From Candidatus Ryanbacteria bacterium RIFCSPLOWO2_12_FULL_47_9c (GTDB lineage Bacteria; Patescibacteriota; Minisyncoccia; Ryanbacterales; GWA2-47-10b): DNA of 26,193 nucleotides. The number at the start of each line of letters is the position of its first letter. Position 1 is the stretch's first letter. Position numbers and translations under genes: made by a program. Where the stretch lies: NCBI GenBank assembly GCA_001821795.1, contig MHOB01000018.1, forward strand, positions 4,558-30,750, in the 5' to 3' direction. This document shows, in pieces, positions 6,816 to 13,617 of the stretch. The notes under the pieces were generated by a model. The model was not told the origin of the DNA and made no database searches. It saw only the letters and a program-made list of their open reading frames with translations.

Positions 6816-7406
6816 ATGAATGCAATTGTCCTTGATCTTGAGACGGAAAAAGAATTTCGGGAGGTGGGCGGGAAGCACAACATCCATCTCTTGGGTATTT
6901 CGGTGGTCGGTATTTATGAATATGCCCACGACCGTTTTGTTGCCTATGAACGCCCGGAATTTGGTGAGCTTGAACCCCTCCTTGTCGCTGCGGATTTTCT
7001 CATTGGTTTCAATATAAACCACTTTGACCTGCCGGTGCTTGCGCCGCACGTCCACTTTGACGTAAAATCCTTGCGGGTGCTCGATCTTATGGATGATGTT
7101 GAGAAAGCATTGGGATTTCGCGTTTCTCTTGATAACTTGTGTCAAGCGACTCTGGGCGCTCGTAAATCGGGGAATGGGCTGGAAGCGCTCTGGTGGTGGC
7201 GGCAAGGCATGAAAGACAAAGTCCGGGAGTATTGTCTTTCGGACGTGCGCCTGACGCGGGATCTCTATGAACACGGGAAGAACAAAGGTTTTATCTTAGC
7301 CGACACGCGCGACCGGGGGAGGGTCCGAATACCGGTCACTTGGGGGGCGGTTTTACCCGAGAAAAAAGAAATACAAGGAGCTTATGTCCAACGGAGTCTC
7401 ATCTGA
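6816..7406 (+). CDS. DnaQ-like (DEDD) 3'-5' exonuclease, RNase H fold
   Basis: The 196-residue protein shows the DEDD exonuclease pattern. Asp and Glu in LDLETEKEF (residues 7 and 9) form motif I; FNINHFDLPVL supplies the second acidic site; and YCLSDVRLTRDLY supplies the Tyr-xxx-Asp of motif III. These residues normally bind two metal ions that cleave DNA or RNA from the 3' end. It most resembles the small YprB-like RNase H-fold nucleases of uncertain substrate. Its 3' end overlaps the next RNase H-fold gene by 23 nt. A tiny upstream ATG frame (6805, four codons) ends in a TGA overlapping this start codon. Confidence 0.75.
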   Translation: MNAIVLDLETEKEFREVGGKHNIHLLGISVVGIYEYAHDRFVAYERPEFGELEPLLVAADFLIGFNINHFDLPVLAPHVHFDVKSLRVLDLMDDVEKALGFRVSLDNLCQATLGARKSGNGLEALWWWRQGMKDKVREYCLSDVRLTRDLYEHGKNKGFILADTRDRGRVRIPVTWGAVLPEKKEIQGAYVQRSLI

Positions 7407-7890
7407 TAAAATTTTTCATAGTACCACGCACGGCAATCTTTCGCTTACCGAAGTGATTTCTGAAATTCACCGCTATACCCAGCATCACAAAAATTCGCGC
7501 TATGAAATAAGCATAGGAACTGATTCGCAAGCTTATGGTAAGACACACGCAAATTTTGTAACGGCTATTGTTGTGCGGAGGATCGGAAACGGCGCAATAT
7601 ATTTTTGGACTCGTCGCAGCCAAAGATTCTATAATTTACAGCATCGGATACAGCTTGAAACAATGCTTTCCATTACGCTTGCGCAGGAGTGTCGGAGTAC
7701 TATTCGGGAAAAGCTCGGCGATGAAATTTTGTGGGACGGAGTTATTGAAATTCATCTTGATATCGGCGGCGCCGGACAGACACGGGATTTTCTTGATGTT
7801 ATGACCGGGATGGTGCGAGCGTATCAAATGGTACCGGTCATAAAGCCGGATTCCTACGGCGCCTTTGCGGTTGCCGATAAACACACCTAG
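7384..7890 (+). CDS. YkuK-like RNase H-fold protein (DUF458)
   Basis: The 168-residue protein matches the YkuK/DUF458 family, a compact RNase H-like fold. Signs are ISIGTDSQ (about 43-50) with its acidic residue, the EIHLDIG strand, and the C-terminal SYGAFAVADKHT. Family members are proposed nucleases of unknown target. AAGGAG at 7375-7380 precedes the ATG, but only 3 nt separate them, which is short. The gene overlaps the DnaQ-like exonuclease gene, so the two are probably made together. The stop lies 17 nt before tRNA-Arg, which may share the transcript since no promoter is evident in between. Confidence 0.8.
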   Translation: MSNGVSSDKIFHSTTHGNLSLTEVISEIHRYTQHHKNSRYEISIGTDSQAYGKTHANFVTAIVVRRIGNGAIYFWTRRSQRFYNLQHRIQLETMLSITLAQECRSTIREKLGDEILWDGVIEIHLDIGGAGQTRDFLDVMTGMVRAYQMVPVIKPDSYGAFAVADKHT

Positions 7891-7907
7891 CCGCATAAAT
7901 ATATCCC

Positions 7908-7980
7908 GCCCTCGTAGTTGAATTGGATACAACGCCTCCCTCCGGAGGAGGTGGTACAGGTTCAAATCCTGTCGAGGGCA
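7908..7980 (+). tRNA. tRNA-Arg (anticodon CCG)
   Basis: The cloverleaf is complete: acceptor GCCCTCG/CGAGGGC, D stem GTTG/CAAC with GG in the loop, anticodon stem CCTCC/GGAGG with loop CTCCGGA, and T stem ACAGG/CCTGT with loop TTCAAAT. The anticodon reads CCG for arginine codon CGG. The discriminator is A and CCA is not encoded. Confidence 0.96.
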
Positions 7981-8012
7981 TCAACTTTTTTAGAAAGCGC
8001 GCGTATGCGTTT

Positions 8013-8041
8013 TTGACAAAATTAAAATTTTAAGGTATCAT
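8013..8041 (+). promoter_or_regulatory. Strong promoter of the small membrane gene at 8071
   Basis: A perfect TTGACA at 8013-8018, 17-nt spacer, and TATCAT at 8036-8041 predict a transcript start near 8048. An AGGAGG ribosome binding site follows at 8060-8065. This is the most conventional expression signal in the window. Confidence 0.8.
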
Positions 8042-8070
8042 TACGGCAGGTTCGTTCTTAGGAGGTTGTG

Positions 8071-8412
8071 ATGCGACAAATTTTTGCTGGTCTTGGCCTA
8101 GCAACATCAGGGTATTTCTTTCTCTACTTTCGCGCGCGGCGCAAAAGCGCGCGTGAAGAACTCGCTCGAATCAAGCGCGAGAAGGCAAAGGAATTCCAAA
8201 AGCGTTTTGATTTTTCTCCATACGATGCTGATCCAGAAAATGTACGAGGAAAAATCAGTGCGCTCTACCTAACATGCCTTCGGGCCCACCTCGGCCGGGA
8301 CACTTCCGTGTGTGTCGTCGCATTGGAGCGAAATCTATTCGAAATGCGCGCGCTTGCCCGTTTTTTCGAAGACGATTTCCGCCGGGTGCGTTTGGAGAAT
8401 CGTGCCATGTAG
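8071..8412 (+). CDS. Small single-span membrane protein, unknown function
   Basis: The 113-residue protein starts with a hydrophobic segment (about 4-20). A strongly basic stretch full of Arg and Lys follows (about 22-45), then a soluble, probably helical domain with FDFSPYDADPENVRGKISALY and an arginine-rich end. By the positive-inside rule the soluble part would be cytoplasmic. I chose the ATG at 8071 because AGGAGG sits 5 nt before it; the GTG at 8068 is too close. It has its own consensus promoter and terminator and lies alone between tRNA genes. No family is recognised. Confidence 0.7.
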   Translation: MRQIFAGLGLATSGYFFLYFRARRKSAREELARIKREKAKEFQKRFDFSPYDADPENVRGKISALYLTCLRAHLGRDTSVCVVALERNLFEMRALARFFEDDFRRVRLENRAM

Positions 8413-8414
8413 CA

Positions 8415-8440
8415 AAGCCCTTTTCGGGCTTCTTTTTTTC
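8415..8440 (+). terminator. Intrinsic terminator
   Basis: A 6-bp stem AAGCCC/GGGCTT with a 5-nt loop is followed by a run of seven T. It ends the single-gene transcript of the small membrane protein just downstream of its stop. Confidence 0.8.
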
Positions 8441-8481
8441 TTCAAAACCGGTACAATGGTTGTCTGTCCTGTTGGATTTTA

Positions 8482-8534
8482 GGCGCGCTTAGCTCAGTGG
8501 TGGAGGACGAAAGACGTACAAATGTCTTTCGTCC
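8482..8534 (+). pseudogene. Broken tRNA-like element interrupted by an 11-bp hairpin
   Basis: GGCGCGC followed by TTAGCTCAGTGGTGGAG (8489-8505) looks like the acceptor and D-arm half of a tRNA. It then runs into a perfect 11-bp inverted repeat (8505-8515 with 8524-8534, loop of 8). After the hairpin, CGTTTACAC (8534-8542) equals the anticodon-loop region of the neighbouring tRNA-Val(TAC). No T arm or 3' acceptor strand follows. I read it as a degenerate tRNA copy; a functional structured leader of the tRNA-Val transcript is the alternative. Confidence 0.45.
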
Positions 8535-8541
8535 GTTTACA

Positions 8542-8641
8542 CTCCGATACTCGGTGGACGGTTAGCTCAGTTGGTAGAGCGGCTCGTTTACACCGAGTAG
8601 GTCGCAGGTTCGAGTCCTGCACCGTCCACCAAGTATCGGAG
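8542..8641 (+). repeat. Inverted repeat extending the tRNA-Val(TAC) acceptor stem to 21 bp
   Basis: Positions 8542-8562 and 8621-8641 are complementary at 20 of 21 positions. The inner 7 bp are the acceptor stem of tRNA-Val; the outer 14 lie in flanking sequence. The single mismatch is C8552 opposite A8631. The precursor RNA could form one long helix enclosing the tRNA body. Confidence 0.85.
8556..8631 (+). tRNA. tRNA-Val (anticodon TAC)
   Basis: Acceptor GGACGGT/ACCGTCC, D arm GCTC/GAGC with GG in the loop, anticodon stem GCTCG/CGAGT with loop TTTACAC, and T arm GCAGG/CCTGC with loop TTCGAGT. The anticodon TAC reads valine. The 3' end reads ACCA, so CCA is encoded here, unlike the other tRNAs of the window. 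The CCA also takes part in the extended flanking helix. Confidence 0.96.
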
Positions 8642-8685
8642 CAGGACAAACCACGGGGGCGGCGGTACAATTGAAGCATTGATTT

Positions 8686-10086
8686 ATGGCGACAAGACAA
8701 TTAATCGAATACATTAGGGGGCAGCTTAAAAGCGCTATCACAAAAGAAGATTTGCGAAGGACCCTTGTTGCAAGCGGTTGGCGGGAGGGCGATGTTGACG
8801 AAGCGTATTTTGCGGCAGATGAAGAACAGAAGGAACCGCCAAAGCCGCCAGAGGAAAAGTCATCTGAACTTCGCGAAAATATAAATATCGTCGAGTCGGG
8901 GATATTCAAAAATCCGTTTCGACTCTTGAAAGAAGCATTTGAATATTATAAAAAAAGAGCGTTTACTCTCATTGGCATTTCGCTTGTCCCATTTGTCATT
9001 GCTTTCGCGTTCATCGCGATCGGGGCGATTGCGATTTTATTGCTTTCCTTTCTAAGTGCCGGCGCCGGTATTTTTATTGCTGGCAGTATTTTTGCGCTTG
9101 TCGTGGCATTCATCATTACTCTTTTGATATTTGGCATCTGGGCGCAGGCAGCTCTTTTTATGGGTATTGTTGCAAGCGACGAAAATATTGGGATACGTGA
9201 ATCGTTCCGCCGCGCGCGCGGGAAAATTCTTTCGATGTATTGGGTGATGATCCTCTCGATTTTTATTTTTATAGGCGGTTTTGTGCTTCTTATTATTCCT
9301 GCGCTTATTTTTGCCACGTGGTTTTCGTTTGCGATTTTTGTGTTCTTCGCAGAGGGAACGCGCGGGCTCGATGCGCTTTTGAAAAGCAAAGAATATGTGC
9401 GCGGGCGTTTCTGGGGCGTCTTGGGCCGTATAGTTTTTATGTTTACGCTTTTTATGATGGTTGTGTATGCTCCCCTAATTGTATTTGGTTTTGAAACGGA
9501 AGAAGGGGGTCTTTTATTTTCAGGCGTCATTTCATCGCCTCTTGTGGGAAGTATTCTCACAAACATTTTTTCGTTTATCCTAGGCCCGCTTTTTTCGCTT
9601 TACTATTTTGTCTTGTACCGGAATCTCAAGGCGCTGAAGGGAGAATTTGTGTATGTTGCTTCTCGCCGCGCGCGCGTTAACTTCTCGCTCGTGGGTGCGC
9701 TTGGGGTCGTCGCCCCGCTTATTGTGGTAGCGGGTTTAATGTTTAGTTTTGCGGGTGTTTTCCCCGATTGGTTCAACAGTTTGAAAGAGAAGAAAGGTTC
9801 GGAAGAAACCATAAAAATGCCGGCTTTGTTTAACGCGAGAAATAGGGGATTTGACGCTCAGCGCAAAGCGGGGATTGTAAATATAACAATCGCGCTTGAG
9901 TCGTATTATATCGAAAACAGTTTCTATCCGGAATCTCTCGATCAGCTTGTGCCGGGCCACTCAACATCGGTCCCAACTGACCCGGTCACCGGCACGCCGT
10001 ATGATTACTCTCGAGTAAATAATGGAGCGGGGTACTGGGTATGCGCCACTCTCGCCGGTGGCCAAGAGTATTGCAAAGATAAGTGA
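8686..10086 (+). CDS. Multi-span membrane protein with UBA-like head and pilin-like tail
   Basis: Three regions are visible in 466 residues. Residues 1-42 form a small helical module (IRGQLKSAITKEDLRRTL followed by SGWREGDVDEAY) like the UBA-type modules seen in many Parcubacteria proteins. Residues about 80-360 contain five to seven membrane segments separated by amphipathic stretches, with ESFRRARGKIL and GTRGLDALLKSKEYVRG (224-240). This resembles the membrane domain of the glycerophosphodiesterase (GPDPase_memb) family. Residues about 383-466 resemble the globular part of type II secretion pseudopilins (AQRKAGIVNITIALESYY, then NSFYP, PTDP and a closing cysteine pair). The last segment would sit outside. 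A TACAAT lies 14 nt before the ATG. The function is unknown; the domain combination is the main clue. Confidence 0.75.
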   Translation: MATRQLIEYIRGQLKSAITKEDLRRTLVASGWREGDVDEAYFAADEEQKEPPKPPEEKSSELRENINIVESGIFKNPFRLLKEAFEYYKKRAFTLIGISLVPFVIAFAFIAIGAIAILLLSFLSAGAGIFIAGSIFALVVAFIITLLIFGIWAQAALFMGIVASDENIGIRESFRRARGKILSMYWVMILSIFIFIGGFVLLIIPALIFATWFSFAIFVFFAEGTRGLDALLKSKEYVRGRFWGVLGRIVFMFTLFMMVVYAPLIVFGFETEEGGLLFSGVISSPLVGSILTNIFSFILGPLFSLYYFVLYRNLKALKGEFVYVASRRARVNFSLVGALGVVAPLIVVAGLMFSFAGVFPDWFNSLKEKKGSEETIKMPALFNARNRGFDAQRKAGIVNITIALESYYIENSFYPESLDQLVPGHSTSVPTDPVTGTPYDYSRVNNGAGYWVCATLAGGQEYCKDK

Positions 10087-10148
10087 CGCAAACCTTTGCA
10101 TGAAACACTCCGGTTTGCTAAGCTTTGGGGTAGATTTTTGAGAAACAT

Positions 10149-10220
10149 GCCGCGGTAGCTCAGTGGTAGAGCGCTGCCCTGAAGAGGCAGGCGTCGCCAG
10201 TTCGATTCTGGCCCGCGGCA
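10149..10220 (+). tRNA. tRNA-Phe (anticodon GAA)
   Basis: Acceptor GCCGCGG/CCGCGGC, D arm GCTC/GAGC, anticodon stem CTGCC/GGCAG with loop CTGAAGA, and T arm GCCAG/CTGGC with loop TTCGATT. The discriminator is A and CCA is not encoded. A strong terminator follows within 10 nt. Confidence 0.96.
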
Positions 10221-10226
10221 TAAAAC

Positions 10227-10254
10227 AAAAAACCCCGCAGTTGCGGGGTTTTTT
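10227..10254. terminator. Two-way intrinsic terminator
   Basis: CCCCGC/GCGGGG (10233-10238, 10243-10248) with loop AGTT is flanked by six A on the left and six T on the right, giving a 12-bp stem. It can end the rightward tRNA-Phe transcript and the leftward hsp20 operon. Confidence 0.92.
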
Positions 10255-10255
10255 G

Positions 10256-10780
10256 TTACTCGTTCTTCACACGCAGGCGCTCGGCTCTATTTTTGTCGAG
10301 TTTAGGAAGGCGTACGGTCAAAAGTCCGTTTTTAAGCGTTGCTTCTGCTTCGTCAACATCAATTTCGTGCGGCAACATGATTGAACGCGAGAACGATCCC
10401 CAGTAAAGTTCTTGATAGTAATAGCTGTCACCGCTCACTTCTCGCGCTTGCTCGCGCTTGCCGCGGACGGTAATCATATCGCGTGTGATCTGCACATCAA
10501 GGTCATCAGGCCGGACACCGGCTACAGTTGACTGCACAATGATATCATCCTCATCTTGGTACACGTCAACCGTTAGTTGTCCTTCTTCTTCTTGTGCAAG
10601 CCATTCGTCTTCTTTCTTTACTGGCATGCGCGGTTTTGGGCGCGTTTTTGCTTGCGTAACGGCAAGATGGGCCTGTGGTTGCGCGGGCCCAGCGGTTGTT
10701 TCTTCTTCCTCTTCGAAGTATTCGTCCGCCGGGACTGATCCCGTCAGCCGTTCGAAGAACGATCGTCTGTCTTTAGGCAT
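10256..10780 (-). CDS. Hsp20-type small heat shock protein
   Basis: Small heat shock proteins hold unfolding proteins without using ATP. The 174-residue protein has a variable acidic and proline-rich N-terminus (with FEEEEETTAG) and an alpha-crystallin domain from about residue 66 (LTVDVYQDEDDIIVQSTVAG) to near the end. The domain includes the family's signature A-x-x-x-N-G-L-L-T-V-x-x-P, seen here as ATLKNGLLTVRLPK. The start overlaps the prsW 3' end by 37 nt, so it is probably the last gene of the tsaD-valS-prsW-hsp20 cluster. A two-way terminator follows at once. No heat-shock promoter element is visible in the overlap. Confidence 0.92.
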   Translation of the reverse strand: MPKDRRSFFERLTGSVPADEYFEEEEETTAGPAQPQAHLAVTQAKTRPKPRMPVKKEDEWLAQEEEGQLTVDVYQDEDDIIVQSTVAGVRPDDLDVQITRDMITVRGKREQAREVSGDSYYYQELYWGSFSRSIMLPHEIDVDEAEATLKNGLLTVRLPKLDKNRAERLRVKNE

Positions 10781-11484
10781 ACTATATAGTTGATTTTATG
10801 TTTAATGCGCTCGAATGAAAAGAGGATAACTATTCCGGTGACTATAAGCAATGCAAGCGCCGGTTCGATCCGTGTACCTCCTGTCCATAGTATAGAAAGA
10901 TTGAAAATCGTATGCAAGAGTGTCGCGAAGAAAATCCCAGCAAGGACGGCGAGTTCTTTCCCAATAAGGTTTTTACAGAAGGCGCTTGCGATAAAGTAGC
11001 CAAGTATACTTGCCGAAAGCGTGTGAAGCAGGGTGGGGCCGAGAAATCGAAGCCCAGCTATTGTAAAACCATGCAGAATGGTATTCCCGAAGGGGGTTAT
11101 AAGATAGAGAATATTTTCCACGGCGGCAAAACCCAGGGCGCCTGTCACAAGGTAAATCATCGCGTCAGCCGGCTCGTTGTACTCTTTGCGCCAAAAAATA
11201 AGGCTGATTACAAAAATGTATTTCATAACTTCCTCAATCAGTGCAAACCCCGCGACCAGACCATACTGATAAGGTGCGCCAAGAAGTTCAACTTCCAGGG
11301 AACTTACTTGGTCGCACGGTTTTTGAAAAACAAATGAAGACAGGGAGCATTCAGCAATGAGTGCGGCCGGAATCGCGAGCATCCCGGCGATGAATGCGAA
11401 CGTTAAAAGCCGTTTTGGCTCTGGACGCTCATCTTCTTTGAGCCAGAACCACAACCATACAAATGCGCCCAAAAATCCCCCCAC
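10744..11484 (-). CDS. prsW: PrsW-family intramembrane metalloprotease
   Basis: PrsW proteins are multi-span membrane proteases; in Bacillus one cuts an anti-sigma factor. The 246-residue frame has six to eight membrane segments. Key motifs are the KED/RPEPKRLL region after the first span, EEVMKY (about 84-89), GFAAVENILY (about 117-126) with its conserved Glu, and two later His residues, in LLHTLSASILG and LLHTIFN, consistent with zinc binding. The GTG start leaves a first span of only about 14 residues. The frame is open upstream to the valS stop at 11542 and would add a natural membrane segment (AYLPPIELKPIAYAIV), so the real start may be a rare codon such as ATT at 11532 or CTG at 11526. 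An 18-bp perfect palindrome (11484-11501) sits at the GTG. Confidence 0.85.
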   Translation of the reverse strand: MGGFLGAFVWLWFWLKEDERPEPKRLLTFAFIAGMLAIPAALIAECSLSSFVFQKPCDQVSSLEVELLGAPYQYGLVAGFALIEEVMKYIFVISLIFWRKEYNEPADAMIYLVTGALGFAAVENILYLITPFGNTILHGFTIAGLRFLGPTLLHTLSASILGYFIASAFCKNLIGKELAVLAGIFFATLLHTIFNLSILWTGGTRIEPALALLIVTGIVILFSFERIKHKINYIVCLKTDDRSSNG

Positions 11485-11541
11485 GATTGCGTACGCAATC
11501 GGCTTGAGTTCTATGGGTGGCAGGTAGGCAATAATATTTTG

Positions 11542-13617
11542 TTAGGCGGATAAGCTTTCTACCATGAGAAGCGTTTTATCTTTTACCGGTGCATATGACC
11601 AAAGTTGTTCGGTGATAAACGGGATGAATGGGTGAAGAAACTTGAGTGACGAGGCGTAAATGTAAAAAAGAGTTTCCTGCATTTCCGGGGAATTGTCTTT
11701 TTTCGCTTCTTCTATAAATATATCGCAGAAATCGTGCCAGTAAAAATCATAAAAACAATGAAGCGCATGCCCAAACTCATATTGCTCGATAAACAAGTCA
11801 ACTTGTTTTGTTGCTGTGTCGAAAGAATCAAGAATGTGTATTGCGGAAGGCGCGTGCGGTTCCGGGCGCTTGAGTGCCCGTTCGTCGGAGCCAATTTGCC
11901 CGCTTATGAATCGCCACGAGTTCCATAGTTTATTGAGAAACTTTTTGCCAGCAACAACATGTTCTTCTGCCCAATGAATATCTTGTCCTCCCATCGCTTG
12001 CCAGACAAGTCCGAATCTTGTTGCGTCTGCGCCGTATTTCTCGATAAGGTTCATCGGGTCAACGCCGGTGCCAAGCGATTTTGACATTCGCTTGCCTTCT
12101 TTTGTGAGGATTGTCGCGTGGATAATTACATCCCGAAAAGGTATGTCGTTCATGAATTCAATTCCAGAAAATATCATCCTGCCGATCCAAAGGTTGATGA
12201 TATCCCGCGCGCTCACGACAACGTTTCCTGGATAGAACCGCGTTCGATCTTCCCCGTAAAGAGTTGCGTACGGCCAGAGCGCGGACGAAAACCATGTGTC
12301 GAGGATATCTTCACTGCCCTCGACTGGGATTTTGTGCCCCCACCAGAGCTGCCGTGAGATACACCAGTCCCGTGTGTTGTCGAGCCATTCAAAATAGATT
12401 TTTTCCCATTTTTTTGGATGAAAGGAAATTTTTCCGGAAGCGACCGCTTCTTTTGCGATTTTTGCAAGCTCATCCATTTTCAAAAACCATTGCTCTGATA
12501 AAAGCGGCTCAAGTACCGTGCCACAACGCGCGCATACTGCGATGTTGTGTTTATACTCTTCAATCTTTTCGATGAGCCCGAGGTCTTGAAGGTCTTTTGT
12601 AATTTGTTCCCGGGCCTCTTTTACCGTCAGCCCTTCGTATCGCGCGCCCGCTTCGCGCGTCATTCGTCCCTTTTCCCCGATGACGGTGCGTGTTGGTACA
12701 TTCGGATGGCGCTGGCTGATTTCAAAGTCGGCAATGTCGTGCGCGGGCGTTACTTTGATGATGCCGCTCCCAAATTCTGGATCGGCGGCCTCATCGGCGA
12801 TTATCATAATTTCGATGTTTTCAAGATGCGGCGGGTTTGTCCGCGGAGTGGCAGGATCAACGGTTTGTATAGTGATTTTTTTGCCAACAAAGTCCGCGTA
12901 TCGTTTATCGTTCGGGTGAACGGCAAGGGCTGTATCTCCAAGTTTTGTTTCTGGACGCACGGTACCGATGGTGACGGGGCCGTATTTGATATAGTAAAAT
13001 TTGCCATTTTCTTCTCGATATTCAACTTCAAGGTCTGAAAGACTAGTCCCACAGCGCGCACACCAGTTTACTGTCCGTTTTCCTCGGTAAATCAACCCCT
13101 TTTTGTAGTAGTAAAGAAAAGCGGTTTCTACTTCTTTTTGATAATTTTCGTCCATGGTAAAGCGTGTGCGTGACCAGTCGCATGACGCGCCGATTTTTTT
13201 CAGTTGATTCAAAATGATATCCCCGTATTTTTCTTTCCACGCCCAAGCGCGCTCAAGAAATTTTTCTCTGCCAAGATCAAAGCGAGTTTTTCCTTCTTTT
13301 TTCAACTCCCGTTCAATAACATTGTGGGTTGCGATGCTTGCGTGGTCGGTGCCGGGAAGCCAAAGCGTCCGAAAACCCTCCATCCGTTTCTTCCGGATAA
13401 GAATGTCTTGGATGGTCGCGTTGAGCGCGTGGCCCATATGAAGAACCCCAGTAATGTTGGGGGGAGGAAGCATTGCGGTATAGAGCGGCGCGTTTTTTGG
13501 ATACCGTTTTTCGGGCAGTTTGTCCGGATTAAAAAAACCCGATGTTTCCCATGCGCGGTATATTTCTTCCTCGTGGTCTTTTGGTTCGTAGCTTTTTGGA
13601 AAATCCTCAATTTTCAC
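11542..13617 (-). CDS. valS: Valyl-tRNA synthetase, short form
   Basis: This class I synthetase charges tRNA-Val; two of its substrates are encoded in this window. It has PPPNITGVLHMGHA with the HIGH-type motif HMGH at 60-63, GTDHASIATH, the editing domain start TVRPETKLGDTALAVHP, paired cysteines for zinc (NWCARCG and AVCARCG), LDTWFSSALWP, and KMSKS-type RMSKS at 510-514. The anticodon-binding domain follows. At 691 residues it is far shorter than typical bacterial ValRS (about 880). It ends at the anticodon domain without the C-terminal coiled-coil arm, and it has a short insert between WWGHKIP and the LDTWFSS block. Its GTG start overlaps the tsaD stop as GTGA. Confidence 0.95.
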   Translation of the reverse strand: MKIEDFPKSYEPKDHEEEIYRAWETSGFFNPDKLPEKRYPKNAPLYTAMLPPPNITGVLHMGHALNATIQDILIRKKRMEGFRTLWLPGTDHASIATHNVIERELKKEGKTRFDLGREKFLERAWAWKEKYGDIILNQLKKIGASCDWSRTRFTMDENYQKEVETAFLYYYKKGLIYRGKRTVNWCARCGTSLSDLEVEYREENGKFYYIKYGPVTIGTVRPETKLGDTALAVHPNDKRYADFVGKKITIQTVDPATPRTNPPHLENIEIMIIADEAADPEFGSGIIKVTPAHDIADFEISQRHPNVPTRTVIGEKGRMTREAGARYEGLTVKEAREQITKDLQDLGLIEKIEEYKHNIAVCARCGTVLEPLLSEQWFLKMDELAKIAKEAVASGKISFHPKKWEKIYFEWLDNTRDWCISRQLWWGHKIPVEGSEDILDTWFSSALWPYATLYGEDRTRFYPGNVVVSARDIINLWIGRMIFSGIEFMNDIPFRDVIIHATILTKEGKRMSKSLGTGVDPMNLIEKYGADATRFGLVWQAMGGQDIHWAEEHVVAGKKFLNKLWNSWRFISGQIGSDERALKRPEPHAPSAIHILDSFDTATKQVDLFIEQYEFGHALHCFYDFYWHDFCDIFIEEAKKDNSPEMQETLFYIYASSLKFLHPFIPFITEQLWSYAPVKDKTLLMVESLSA

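Noticed and set aside
6805..6819. Four-codon upstream frame overlapping the DnaQ-like start
   Set aside because: A very short ATG frame is expected by chance; without expression data a regulatory peptide cannot be supported.
10088..10118. GCAAACC/GGTTTGC inverted repeat before tRNA-Phe
   Set aside because: Only 7 bp with a 17-nt loop and no adjacent T run; too weak to call a terminator or regulator.
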